Under the pieces are notes generated by a model, which saw nothing but the letters and a program-made list of their open reading frames with translations, was not told the origin of the DNA and ran no database searches. DNA of 64,000 nt from Afipia carboxidovorans OM5 (lineage in GTDB: Bacteria; Pseudomonadota; Alphaproteobacteria; Rhizobiales; Xanthobacteraceae): assembly GCF_000218565.1 (NCBI RefSeq), contig NC_015684.1:3100001-3164000 (forward strand). The letters are read 5' to 3'. Position 1 is the stretch's first letter, and each line of letters opens with the position of its first letter. The translations under genes were made by a program, and so were the position numbers. Positions 35,319 through 43,605 of this stretch are shown here, piece after piece.

Positions 35319-35792
35319 ATGCGTGTTCCACGAACGATAGCGGGTCTGACAGTCGTCCTCTTCGCAGCCATTCTGGCCCCGGGCGCAACGAAGGGTAGCT
35401 CCACCAATATACTTTCGCGGGAGGCTTACTTTCCGCATCTCGGCGATCTCATGAGCACCATGCAGACTCGCCATCTCAAACTGTGGTTCGCCGGCAGATC
35501 GAATAACTGGCCTCTCGCATCCTATGAAGTCGATCTGATGATGGAGAATTTCCGCGACATCGCCCTTCTCTATCCGAACGTACCTGTCGCTGATGTCGAA
35601 ATGCTCATCGAGCCGACCAAGGATATCAGCGCTGCGATAGAGGCCAAGGATGCCGGAAAGTTCAGTCAAGCGTATGCAGCACTGACGGCTGCCTGCAATG
35701 CCTGCCATCAGGCGATTGGCCGCGAATATATCGTCATGCAGGTCCCGACTGCCTCGCCGTTCAGCAATCAGGTTTTTCCGCCTCAGAAATAA
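35319..35792 (+). CDS. Periplasmic monoheme cytochrome with C-terminal heme site (cytochrome c'-like)
   Basis: The 157-residue precursor has a signal peptide (about residues 1-26), a helical middle, and a single heme site CNACH near residue 128, close to the C-terminus as in class II cytochromes c'. The CNACHQAIGREYI segment is typical of that helix. Cytochromes c' bind NO and can protect denitrifiers; whether this one keeps a free axial site is not clear. It is behind an Fnr box and faces the usp-nnrS unit, an NO-related setting. Confidence 0.8.
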   Translation: MRVPRTIAGLTVVLFAAILAPGATKGSSTNILSREAYFPHLGDLMSTMQTRHLKLWFAGRSNNWPLASYEVDLMMENFRDIALLYPNVPVADVEMLIEPTKDISAAIEAKDAGKFSQAYAALTAACNACHQAIGREYIVMQVPTASPFSNQVFPPQK

Positions 35793-35831
35793 AGCATCCG
35801 CGGGTTACGGCATCCGGTGCCAGCCGCAGGC

Positions 35832-36161
35832 CTACCGCGGCTTTTCCAGCGATTGCAGGAATGCGATGAAATCGCCGACCTGATCGGGGTCCAGCCGAAA
35901 TTCCGGCATGGTCGGATGCCCGGTCGAGATACCTTCAGCCAGTGCTTCGGCAAGTGTCTCAACGGGGTATCTCGTATGAAGGGTGCGGAATGCCGGCGCG
36001 ATTTTGAGCGGGCTCTCGGTCACACGATCAATTGAATGACATTGCGCGCAGCGGACCCGCGCAAACGTCCTCCCCCGCTGAACAGCAGGATCTTCCATCG
36101 CCCAGCCCGAACCGATCATCCCGCCTGCGAGGATTGCGCCAAGACACATCTGCTTCAGCAT
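35832..36161 (-). CDS. Small periplasmic class I cytochrome c
   Basis: The 109-residue precursor starts at ATG 36161 with a signal peptide ending at about residue 21 (GSGWA). The heme motif CAQCH is near residue 37, and the Met ligand in HPTMPEF is near residue 85, followed by the C-terminal helix VGDFIAFLQSL. It converges on the preceding cytochrome gene. Likely an electron carrier for respiration; no partner is evident. Confidence 0.87.
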   Translation of the reverse strand: MLKQMCLGAILAGGMIGSGWAMEDPAVQRGRTFARVRCAQCHSIDRVTESPLKIAPAFRTLHTRYPVETLAEALAEGISTGHPTMPEFRLDPDQVGDFIAFLQSLEKPR

Positions 36162-36367
36162 TGGTGAGCCCTTGTTTGAAAAACACGAGAGGTGAGCGCC
36201 CGTCAGCTTGTGGCTCTCAGGGAGCACCCGGCGCCAGCTCTGATCTAATCACTGTTATGAGATTAGTGTTCCGACCCGCTGGCGCCTTGATGGGCGTCAA
36301 AGCGAAATCAGGCCATGCGCGTATCAGGGTAAGCGGTGGCAGGGGCTTACCACGATGGAGCACTATC

Positions 36368-36610
36368 ATGGCCGACTTGGTCGTTTCGTCCGGTTTCTGG
36401 GTCACCAGAATGCTGCCCGAAGGAACCGTCGAAAAATGGCTCGTTGCCGACGGCGCGGATGTTGCGTCGGACGATCCGCTGGTCGATTTGCGGATCGAAA
36501 ATCAGCTCGTGAGGTTGAAGTCACCGGATACGGGACGACTTACGATCTTTGCGCAGCAGAACAGCATCGTGGAACCCGGCACGGTGGTCGCCCGGGTCAG
36601 CCATGCCTAA
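36368..36610 (+). CDS. Stand-alone lipoyl/biotinyl-like domain protein lacking the attachment lysine
   Basis: The 80-residue protein folds as one lipoyl-type beta barrel: WVTRMLPEGTVEKWLVADGADV, LVDLRIENQLVRLKSPDTG and a closing GTVVARVSH. In true E2 lipoyl domains the hairpin reads like ETDKA; here it is IENQL, so the lysine that receives lipoate is missing. It starts at ATG 36368, 49 bases before the next gene on the same strand. It might be a carrier that lost modification, a decoy or scaffold. Longer frames upstream overlap the cytochrome gene. Confidence 0.7.
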   Translation: MADLVVSSGFWVTRMLPEGTVEKWLVADGADVASDDPLVDLRIENQLVRLKSPDTGRLTIFAQQNSIVEPGTVVARVSHA

Positions 36611-36658
36611 GTAAGTTCGGCAACCTCGTTGGACCGTCACAGAAAGGGATCGCTTCAC

Positions 36659-37120
36659 ATGAGCAAAATCAAGCTGCCCCCTGCCGCGCTGGTCCTCGTC
36701 GCCGATGGCAGAAAAGCGCTGTTTCTGCGAAACGCTGGAGACGAGGTTTTTCCAAACCTCGTCGTCGCGCGAGCTTATAAAGACGACAATCCCCCGACCA
36801 GAGAGCAAGGAACGGATCGGCCGGGGCGCGTCCACGAGAGCAGCACATCGCGGCGCAGCCAGGTCGAAACGACGGACTGGCACGTCGTCGAAGAACAGCG
36901 GTTCATCGAGACGACGGCAGATTCGCTCAAGCGCTATGTCGAAGATGAGGATGTCAAAAATATCGTTATCATCGCACCGCCGCGGGTGATCGGCGATCTG
37001 CGCGGGACGCTGGCCGACAGCGTTCGCAGGCAGGTTCTTACCGAAATCGAGAAAGACCTGACAAACCAGCCGACTTACGAGATCGAAAAATACTTCACCG
37101 AACCCCGGCCAGGAAACTAG
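36659..37120 (+). CDS. Host-attachment family protein (baeRF-like)
   Basis: The 153-residue protein resembles the host attachment proteins first noted in Agrobacterium: the start LVLVADGRKALFLRN, a charged middle, and NIVIIAPPRVIGDLRGTL. The family has an RNase-H-like or eRF1-domain-1-like fold; biochemical function is unsettled. It starts at ATG 36659 with GAAAGGGA upstream and may be cotranscribed with the lipoyl-like gene. Cytoplasmic. Confidence 0.75.
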   Translation: MSKIKLPPAALVLVADGRKALFLRNAGDEVFPNLVVARAYKDDNPPTREQGTDRPGRVHESSTSRRSQVETTDWHVVEEQRFIETTADSLKRYVEDEDVKNIVIIAPPRVIGDLRGTLADSVRRQVLTEIEKDLTNQPTYEIEKYFTEPRPGN

Positions 37121-37318
37121 GTCCCGCCAGCCGGGGGAGCGGACGTGGCTACAGTTAACCCCGAGCCCTCCCTACACGGCTCCGGATTGCGTTCAAAATC
37201 CCGTCGATCGGATCACCTGCCTCCTAATTAGCCTCCAATGACAGTGGGTAACGTCCCGCGGACCGCTAAAAACGCGGTAAATCGAGTATTCTCGGCGATC
37301 CGAATCAATGGAGTCAGC

Positions 37319-37618
37319 ATGGCCACTCAAATGACGAAATCGCAGCTGATCGAAAAGATCGCTGAAACGAACGAACTCTCGAAGCGGGACGTCAAGGGCG
37401 TTCTCGAATCGCTCGCCACCCTCGGCTACAAAGAACTTAAGAAGAACGGGGTGTTTCTCGTCCCGGGCTTCGCCAAGTTTGTCGTGATCAAGAAGCCGGC
37501 AACGAAGGCCCGCAAAGGCACCAACCCGTTCACCGGCGAGCCGATGACGTTCAAAGCCAAGCCCGCCCGCAAGATCGTGCGTGCGCGCCCGGTCAAGGCT
37601 GCCAAGGACGCCGTTTAA
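37319..37618 (+). CDS. HU-family DNA-binding protein
   Basis: The 99-residue nucleoid protein begins TKSQLIEKIAETNELSKRDVKGVLESL, the HU dimerisation helices, and continues with the beta arm region around RKGTNPFTGEPM. The C-terminal 20 residues are strongly basic (KPARKIVRARPVKAAKD), longer and more basic than standard HU (90 residues). A transcriptional or DNA-organising role is expected. The ATG at 37319 is chosen because the HU core starts there; no strong ribosome site is seen beyond GGAG. Confidence 0.9.
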   Translation: MATQMTKSQLIEKIAETNELSKRDVKGVLESLATLGYKELKKNGVFLVPGFAKFVVIKKPATKARKGTNPFTGEPMTFKAKPARKIVRARPVKAAKDAV

Positions 37619-37624
37619 TGCCCT

Positions 37625-37654
37625 GAAGTGGAGATCGGAAATGGTCTCCACTTC
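37625..37654 (+). terminator. Hairpin after the HU-like gene
   Basis: A 10-bp perfect stem GAAGTGGAGA/TCTCCACTTC with a 10-base loop begins seven bases past the stop codon and is followed by TTGATCT. The T-run is short, so termination may be partial. Confidence 0.6.
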
Positions 37655-37711
37655 TTGATCTCGACCGATGATGTGTTAAAGCGCCTCCGGCATTTGTTCA
37701 GGAGAGGTTGA

Positions 37712-37933
37712 ATGGCGAAAACAGTCAAGAAAGCTGCAAAGAAGACTGCCAAGAAAAAGGTTGCGAAGACGCGCGCCCGTCGCCTCTTTACCAAAGACGA
37801 CATCAAAACCCTGCGCGCTCACTCGAAGGCCAGAACGCCTGTCGCAAAGATTGCAAAGCAGATGAAGCGCACGGAAGGCTCACTTCGCCAGAAAGCCTTG
37901 AAGCTTGGCATCGGGCTTGGCCATCAGCGCTAA
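37712..37933 (+). CDS. Lys-rich small protein with helix-turn-helix-like C-terminus
   Basis: The 73-residue protein starts with a histone-H1-like tail of KKAAKKTAKKK type (residues 1-22) and continues with a compact helical part, FTKDDIKTLRAHSKARTPVAK. The IAKQMKRTEGSLRQKALKLG segment resembles a SANT/GcrA-like DNA-binding helix-turn-helix. A clear GGAGAGG site precedes the ATG. Next to the HU-like gene, it is probably a second nucleoid-associated protein. The DNA-binding role is inferred from composition and pattern. Confidence 0.8.
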   Translation: MAKTVKKAAKKTAKKKVAKTRARRLFTKDDIKTLRAHSKARTPVAKIAKQMKRTEGSLRQKALKLGIGLGHQR

Positions 37934-38095
37934 ACTCTAATCCTTACTTACGTACTGATTGAGCCGCATTTCCGGAACGGGAATGGTGCCGGCGCGCTTT
38001 GTCTCGGCCTCACCCGGCGGAAGTAATCACTCTTGCACGAAAAAAAGCGGATCAGCCAATCGCCGCTGCGGCGATAGCAGTAAATTGCGCGGCCA

Positions 38096-38305
38096 TTAAC
38101 GGATTTTCGTCAGCGCGGCTTCTTTGTGAGCGGCGATATGATCCGTCTTGTCGCTTTGGATTTCGTATTGAGGATCGTCCTTCGACGCGCGATGCCGATA
38201 ACCCTTGTAGTCGAAGTCTGCGTGATGAACGCGAATAATCCGGCCAGTCACACGGCCGGCCTCGGAATTCCAGCTCACATGATCGCCGACGACAAATTTT
38301 GCCAT
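38096..38305 (-). CDS. DUF2945 (HVA1-type Tudor-like) small protein
   Basis: The 69-residue protein begins MAKFVVGDHVSWNSEAG, followed by VTGRIIRVH and YEIQSDKTDHIAAHK, the full pattern of the hypervirulence-associated Tudor-like domain. Function is unknown in bacteria; homologues occur in many soil Proteobacteria. ATG 38305 is chosen because the domain starts there. No neighbour links are evident. Confidence 0.85.
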   Translation of the reverse strand: MAKFVVGDHVSWNSEAGRVTGRIIRVHHADFDYKGYRHRASKDDPQYEIQSDKTDHIAAHKEAALTKIR

Positions 38306-38525
38306 ACCGGCCTCCAATCAATCATCGGATTCGTTTTAAGATATTACTCCCTACGAAAGCCTCTGTAATTGTCGTGCTGGCACCAGACGGCGTCAACCGA
38401 AAGCCCTTCCCCACGTTGCGTTAGGACAAAGTCGTCCCGGACCAGGTCCTGTATCAGAATCGGCAATTCGTCATGAAAACAGCCGGGCGAATCCGGCAAC
38501 AGGCTTGGGTGCTGAGGACGGTTCG

Positions 38526-39023
38526 ATGGAAGAAGAGGCTCCCCTGGGCGCAATCACACGCCTCGACAACGGCTTCGAGGCACGGCTTGCGCGGGTTCTC
38601 GGGCATGATCGAGATGCGGTCTGGCGCATGCTCACCGAACCGCAGGCTCTTTGTCAGTGGCTTGCAGCGGGTACCATCGAGTTGCGTCCCGGCGGTGCGG
38701 TCCGTATCGATTTCGCCGACAGCGGAACGGTCATTGAGAGCACCATTCTGCAGTTCGATCCGCCGCGGCTGATTGAGTATTCATGGAGCAGCGGCGACCA
38801 ACCTCAGCGGCCGTTATGTTGGGAACTCATCCCCGTCAAAGAAGGAACGCAACTGACGCTGACCGTGCGGTTGCCGGCAAGCGAAGACATAGCGAAAGCA
38901 TGCGCCGGCTTCGATGCACATCTGGAGATGCTGGCCGCAGCCCTCGAAGGCGTCCCGATCCGCTTCCCTCTCGATTACTATCTCAAGCGACGACGCACCT
39001 ACGACGCATCGCGGCCGAAATAA
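38526..39023 (+). CDS. SRPBCC/AHSA1-type (START-like) protein
   Basis: The 165-residue protein has the AHSA1/polyketide-cyclase pattern: VWRMLTEPQALCQWLA near residue 35, FDPPRLIEYSW in the middle and a long C-terminal helix. Such proteins bind hydrophobic ligands or act as Hsp90 co-chaperones in eukaryotes. ATG 38526 is preferred over an ATG 21 bases upstream because of alignment with the fold; both are possible. It converges on the TAXI gene. Confidence 0.8.
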   Translation: MEEEAPLGAITRLDNGFEARLARVLGHDRDAVWRMLTEPQALCQWLAAGTIELRPGGAVRIDFADSGTVIESTILQFDPPRLIEYSWSSGDQPQRPLCWELIPVKEGTQLTLTVRLPASEDIAKACAGFDAHLEMLAAALEGVPIRFPLDYYLKRRRTYDASRPK

Positions 39024-39083
39024 AATGCACGCGAGGCACAACCCGGCCCCTTCACACATTTCTCGAAATAGCGCCAGCCGCCA

Positions 39084-40277
39084 TCAAGGCTTCTGCCCTG
39101 TCGCCTTCTGCCATTTCAGGAATTGCTGATAGAGCGCGTCGTTTTCCTCAGGTGTACGAGGCGTACGATTACCTGACGCGCCAGATTGCATCGCGAGAAA
39201 GCTGTCGAATTTCTCACGCGTGGCACTGGTCGCCACCGCATGCTGATCGAGCCATTCCTGTGCCGCGGGGAAACGCGTCCAGCCTTTGAGCGGGGCGCTG
39301 AGAACGGTCTCTTTCCATTTGGGATGGAACGGCGGCTGCTGCAGGCGGCTGAGCTTGTTGAAGAACACCTGCACGAAGCGTTCCACCTTGTGATAGCGCT
39401 CAGACTTCACCGGCCAGTTATAGGCCGCGAGAATAGCCGGCACCGCAACCGTATCGACGCGACCGCCCGGAGGAATCAGGGCCGGATAGTCTTCAGCCTT
39501 GAGCACCGCAGGTAGGTAATCAGCCTGCAGCGGCGCACTATAAGGGATAGGCACGAAGTGCAGGTTATCGCCCCGAACCTGGCTGACGGCCTTTGACGGA
39601 CTGCCCTGCACCGCAATCACCGCATCGAGTTCACCGCGCTTCAGCTTGTCGTAAGCGATGCGTTGCTCCGTATAGGAGTAGATCGGCTTGATCCCGAGCC
39701 TCTCAAAAATGGTGATAGCCGTCACAAATGTACCGCCGTTCGGCAAGTCGATCGCGACGCGCTTGCCATTGAGATCGGCGAGGCTGCGGATCGACGTCGG
39801 CGCGATTACGTGCATCTCCTCATTGTAGAGCTTGGTGATATAGGCGAACTGATTTTTGATGCTTCCGGTGAAGCCCTTCCTCTCGAGGTAATCGAGCGTG
39901 TCGGCACGGATAATCCCGATATCGACGCCGCGCAGATAGAGGATGTCGGCGATGCTCTGGACCGAGCCGCGCCCGACAATCGGTAGCACACGCATCTGGT
40001 CGCCATCGTCGAGCACCGATGCAAGGTCGGCGCCAAACTGGACATAGGTGCCACCGATCGTGCCTGAGATCAGTGTGACGGTGTTTGCGTTGAGGCGTTC
40101 CTTGTTGGCTTTATTGCTGCTCGAGTAGCTGAAAATCGCTTTCAACCCATCGCTGACGGAAGCCGGATCAACTTCACCCCGCTCGTCTGCCGAGGTGTTG
40201 GCGATGGGAAGAGCCAACACGATAGCGGCGGACAACATCGCGCCTAGGGCCGCCTTGATTGCCGATCGAGTGTTCAT
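39084..40277 (-). CDS. TAXI-family TRAP transporter solute-binding protein
   Basis: The 397-residue precursor has a signal peptide (about residues 1-30) and a periplasmic binding fold with TAXI features: LISGTIGGTYVQFGADLASVL, VGRGSVQSIADILYLRGVDIGII and DLNGKRVAIDLPNGGT. TAXI proteins deliver substrates such as glutamate or dicarboxylates to TRAP permeases. No DctQM-type permease gene lies nearby, so this one is an orphan or serves a distant transporter. It follows the broken gene at 40323-41460 by 45 bases on the same strand. Confidence 0.88.
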   Translation of the reverse strand: MNTRSAIKAALGAMLSAAIVLALPIANTSADERGEVDPASVSDGLKAIFSYSSSNKANKERLNANTVTLISGTIGGTYVQFGADLASVLDDGDQMRVLPIVGRGSVQSIADILYLRGVDIGIIRADTLDYLERKGFTGSIKNQFAYITKLYNEEMHVIAPTSIRSLADLNGKRVAIDLPNGGTFVTAITIFERLGIKPIYSYTEQRIAYDKLKRGELDAVIAVQGSPSKAVSQVRGDNLHFVPIPYSAPLQADYLPAVLKAEDYPALIPPGGRVDTVAVPAILAAYNWPVKSERYHKVERFVQVFFNKLSRLQQPPFHPKWKETVLSAPLKGWTRFPAAQEWLDQHAVATSATREKFDSFLAMQSGASGNRTPRTPEENDALYQQFLKWQKATGQKP

Positions 40278-40322
40278 CTCGGGTCCTCAAATATCTTGTG
40301 CAGCAAAGTGAGTGGTTATCGG

Positions 40323-41460
40323 TCAGCGCGCCGCTGAGAGCGCATCCAGTTGGATCTGGGCAGTGGGGTCGCCCCATTCCTTCGATTTCTGATACCAGTG
40401 ACGAGCCTGCTCCCGATCAGCGATCGGTCCACCGGCGCCGAATTGCTTGAGAAAGAGCGGATCGTAAGTTTTCCCGAGCGCGAGGGCGGCACGCGGATCA
40501 CGTGCATCCGCCGCACGCTGGAACAGCAATCGCGCCGCCAGCAAATCGCCGCTCTCCAACAGTTCGGCGCCACGCTGGATAAAGCCATTGATTTCGGCCG
40601 GGGTGATTGCGCGGACGCTGCTTTCTACGGGTCGCAAACCGGTAGGAGGAGCATGGATATCAACCGCCGCTGCACCCGGCCGCCACACCGGCGCCCATGC
40701 GAGCCGCATCGCGCCTTTAACCAGGGTTGTCCCGTCGGCATCACGAAGCTCTGCAGTGAGGTTCGCCTGGCCAACGAATTCATCAGGAGGAATGACCGAG
40801 GTGTTTGCAATCTCGCTGGTTGCCACGCGCCATTCGTTCGTCGCCATGCGCTTACCGAAGGTTAGTCGTGCACCCGCCGGCAATCCCTTGATGGTTACGC
40901 TGGCCTCGGGCGGCGGCGAGGTCACGCTGACTCCGAGCTTCAGCGGTTCGTTAACAATGCCGCTACCGTCCTGAACCGCAAGTGTGGGCGGCGTTCGGCG
41001 CGGCGGTGGCGCTGGAAACAAGGAGGCTTTCAGCGACTGCACGATCGAGGAGATTGCAGCCGTGGCGCCATCAGATTGGTCAGAGCTCCGGTCCAAGCAG
41101 GACAAAGGGCGCTATGATCGCTGTCGCCAGAGCGGCCGCGATGGCAAGACGAACAATAATACGCATGGGGCTGCGGGATTTTTGTCTCAGGGCGGGAGGC
41201 GCCTCGACCCGCTCGGCCTGCCGCCTGTCTTCGAGTGCCTGAGCGACAGCGTTGGCAAACGCATCAGATCTATCCTGCCAGGGCAAGTCGCGCAGGTCGT
41301 CGTATCGAGACGACATCTCGTCGGATAACGATCCTACATTACGGCTATAGCGGAAGTCCGTCGGAATGGCTTCCGAATCTCTCGCGCGGTCGCGCATGGC
41401 GCGGGGTGCGTAATAGAGCGGGTCATTCGGATTGATAAACTCGTGATCATCGCCACTCAC
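40323..41460 (-). pseudogene. Frameshifted membrane-anchored protein with Sel1-like C-terminus
   Basis: Two same-strand frames look like parts of one gene. The first (41460 to 41080) gives a 126-residue acidic cytoplasmic part ending in one membrane helix (IIVRLAIAAALATAIIAPFV) and stops at once. The second (from about 41105 to 40323) has no ATG or ribosome site near its start and carries a Pro-rich linker, a beta-rich domain (about residues 40-140 of that part) and Sel1/TPR-like repeats (LLFQRAADARDPRAALALG). Joining them at 41080-41086 by a one-base shift yields a continuous protein of about 370 residues with an N-in, C-out layout. It may be a true mutation or a sequencing error. Confidence 0.7.
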
Positions 41461-41836
41461 GTTACCTTCCCTCCTCTATTAAAACTCCCTTGATCAACGT
41501 GCCCGCACAAACACAGGCCTTCGCACGTCGTCTCGCGTGCTGTTTTAACCCTCGCTTTTCAGGATGCCGGGAACTGTTGCACTCGCCGGAAAAAACTCAA
41601 TGAAACAGCGAATGCTCGTCTCGCGACATCTTGAGATGAAACGCTGACTCGACGGCCTCGCGCCTCAGCTCATCTTCCTGTTCGCCACATCTGGCGGGCA
41701 CAGCAGTATTTCCGAAGTAAATTTGATAGGAGGCCGGAAGTCAGACCACCCTGGAAAGTTCGGGCATGAGTACAACCACTGATTTCATAAGGAATGTTTA
41801 AAATACACCTTTAGAAAGGTTGCCTATTAGACAACA

Positions 41837-41861
41837 AAAGCCGCATTTTATGCGGGTTTTT
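41837..41861. terminator. Rho-independent terminator-like hairpin
   Basis: CCGCAT-TTT-ATGCGG flanked by AAAAG on the left and GTTTTT on the right forms a classic short stem with T-runs in both directions. No annotated gene ends near it on the plus strand; on the minus strand the closest gene ends at 42207. It may mark the end of an unannotated small RNA. Confidence 0.7.
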
Positions 41862-42052
41862 GCAGACTCCCGACCCGCCAACACCTTCAACTTTCAGGTG
41901 TAATTGTGCGAGTCTACGGGCGTGAAACCACGGGCGACCGTAAGCGTGGCTCACAGCCTTACGCCCTTCACATGCACGCATTTCGTCAGCATCAGGCGGA
42001 CTCTCACTTCCTTGATGCTTTGATGGCCCACGAAATTCCCTAGCCGGCCTGC

Positions 42053-42193
42053 ATGGCTACCGATCAGGCGGCCGGCCTTTCCGCAAGCATCGCGGTTGGC
42101 TCAAACACCACCGTCCGCGATATTTCAACCGACAGTCTTCAGGTTGCGCTGAGAAAATCGGGATGCCGCTACACAACGGATCTTCCGCAATGA
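42053..42193 (+). CDS. Possible 46-residue small protein (doubtful)
   Basis: An ATG frame of 46 residues (MATDQAAGLSASIAVGSN...) has codon use like the neighbouring genes, with GC-rich third positions. No ribosome site precedes the ATG and a stop lies four codons upstream. No family is recognised. It could equally be chance. Confidence 0.2.
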   Translation: MATDQAAGLSASIAVGSNTTVRDISTDSLQVALRKSGCRYTTDLPQ

Positions 42194-42206
42194 AGCAAGA
42201 AACCGC

Positions 42207-42341
42207 TTAACCGCATAAGGGTAACGCGTCGAAGAGGAGCAGCAGCGCCGCCGCGCGATAGCCATTCCACGCTGCTACCAACAGACTACCCGTCGCAACG
42301 AGAGCCGCAGTGACCGCAATCTGACGTGTCGTTCCACTCAT
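42207..42341 (-). CDS. 44-residue hydrophobic small protein coupled to the MFS gene
   Basis: The ATG at 42341 overlaps the TGA of the MFS transporter (ATGA). The product, 44 residues, has one hydrophobic segment (about residues 8-38, including AALVATGSLLVAAWNGY) and would span the membrane once. Overlap of this kind in alphaproteobacteria usually signals real translation. It could be a small accessory subunit of the exporter; no family is recognised. Confidence 0.45.
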   Translation of the reverse strand: MSGTTRQIAVTAALVATGSLLVAAWNGYRAAALLLLFDALPLCG

Positions 42342-43534
42342 GTTGCCACAGCCTTCATGACGGGACGCTCCGCGATCGGCCAGTTCACCGCGGCCGCAAC
42401 GAGACTTAGTCCGATGGCGACAGCCCATACAATGTCGTAACTGCCGAACCTGTCATAGATGGCTCCGCCGAGCCAACCACCAAGGAACGATCCGATTTGA
42501 TGGGCAAGGAAAATAACGCCCCCGAGCATGGCCATGTTTGTCACCCCGAACATTGACGCGACGATGCCATTCGTGAGCGGGACCGTCGACAGCCAGAGAA
42601 ATCCCATCAGCATCGCGAATACATATGCGGATGTCGGCGTTGGGGGCAGCAGGACAAACGCTGCGATCGTTGCAGCGCGTGCAAGATAAAGAAACGACAG
42701 GAGTTGCGGCTTGGGAAATCTTCCGCCGAGCCATCCTGCAGCGAGCGAGCCGAAAATATTGAAAAGGCCAATCAGGGCGAGGACCGTCGAGCCAACGGTC
42801 GAGCTCAGACCGGCGTCAAGAAGATAGACGGGAATGTGGATCGCAATGAAGACGACATGGAATCCGCATACAAAGAAACCGAAACTCAAGAGCTGAAAAC
42901 CTCTGTCTCCAAGCGCCAGTCTCGCAGCCCGGTGCGCCTCGAGGTTTGTCGTACCGACCTGGTCCTTGCGATTCTCCCGCAAAGCAAAAGACAGCGGCAG
43001 GATTACTGCAGACAGCGCCGAAAGCAGCATGAGCGAGTACGCCCAACCAACGTGATCGATCAGCCCCAAAGCTCCGGGAAGCAGAATGAACTGACCGAGC
43101 GATCCGACCGACATCGCAATCCCAAAGGCCATGCTTCGCTTCTCAGGGGGCATGGCACGGCTGATAGCTCCGAAGACTACGGGCATAGTCGTTCCCGACA
43201 GTCCCAAACCCACGAGGATACCCGCCGCAATCACGAAGATCGGGATGGACCCCGCCACGGACATCAGCCCCACGCCCGACGCAAACAGCAGTCCTCCAAC
43301 AAGAATAACCGGCCCGGCGCCCCGCCGATCTGCCGCAAGCCCCGCAAAGGGCTGGGCAATACCCCAGACAAGGTTCTGGATGGCGATGGCAAACGCGAAA
43401 ACTTCTCTACCCCAGCCCTGCTCCATGACGATTGGCTGAAGAAAGAGGCCGAAGGTATGGCGAACTCCGAGGGATACGGACAGGATGACCGCGCCACAAA
43501 TGAGGATGGCCTTACTTCTGGATGACAAATTCAT
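42338..43534 (-). CDS. Major facilitator superfamily transporter, MarR-controlled
   Basis: The 398-residue protein has 12 predicted membrane segments and the MFS loop motif around FAGLAADRRGAGPV between helices 2 and 3. It resembles monocarboxylate/oxalate-formate-type or multidrug exporters (start LGVRHTFGLFLQPIV). The start at ATG 43534 is chosen because earlier in-frame ATGs lie inside the operator palindrome. It follows marR by 72 bases on the same strand. Substrate unknown. Confidence 0.88.
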   Translation of the reverse strand: MNLSSRSKAILICGAVILSVSLGVRHTFGLFLQPIVMEQGWGREVFAFAIAIQNLVWGIAQPFAGLAADRRGAGPVILVGGLLFASGVGLMSVAGSIPIFVIAAGILVGLGLSGTTMPVVFGAISRAMPPEKRSMAFGIAMSVGSLGQFILLPGALGLIDHVGWAYSLMLLSALSAVILPLSFALRENRKDQVGTTNLEAHRAARLALGDRGFQLLSFGFFVCGFHVVFIAIHIPVYLLDAGLSSTVGSTVLALIGLFNIFGSLAAGWLGGRFPKPQLLSFLYLARAATIAAFVLLPPTPTSAYVFAMLMGFLWLSTVPLTNGIVASMFGVTNMAMLGGVIFLAHQIGSFLGGWLGGAIYDRFGSYDIVWAVAIGLSLVAAAVNWPIAERPVMKAVAT

Positions 43535-43546
43535 TTTACCCACTCC

Positions 43547-43566
43547 ATATGGGTACATACCCATAT
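43547..43566. promoter_or_regulatory. MarR-type operator before the MFS gene
   Basis: ATATGGGT-ACAT-ACCCATAT is a perfect palindrome at the arms, with core GGGTACATACCC. It lies 13 bases before the MFS start. The same core, GGGTAYATACCC, recurs before marR at 44041. Confidence 0.7.
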
Positions 43567-43605
43567 TCTGCGATCACTATTGAACTAAGGTCCTTTCAGT
43601 CGGTC

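Larger units (their letters stand above)
41461..42206. other. Gene-poor stretch
   Basis: No coding frame of 60 residues or more occurs here on either strand. What I can see is one terminator-like hairpin (41837-41861), a very short possible frame (42053-42193) and AT-richer sequence around 41700-41870 than in the surrounding genes. An RNA gene is possible but cannot be shown. Confidence 0.5.

Noticed and set aside
35034..35340. Small plus-strand open frames between usp and the cytochrome c'-like gene
   Set aside because: They overlap the promoter region with its Fnr box, have no ribosome site and no recognisable pattern.
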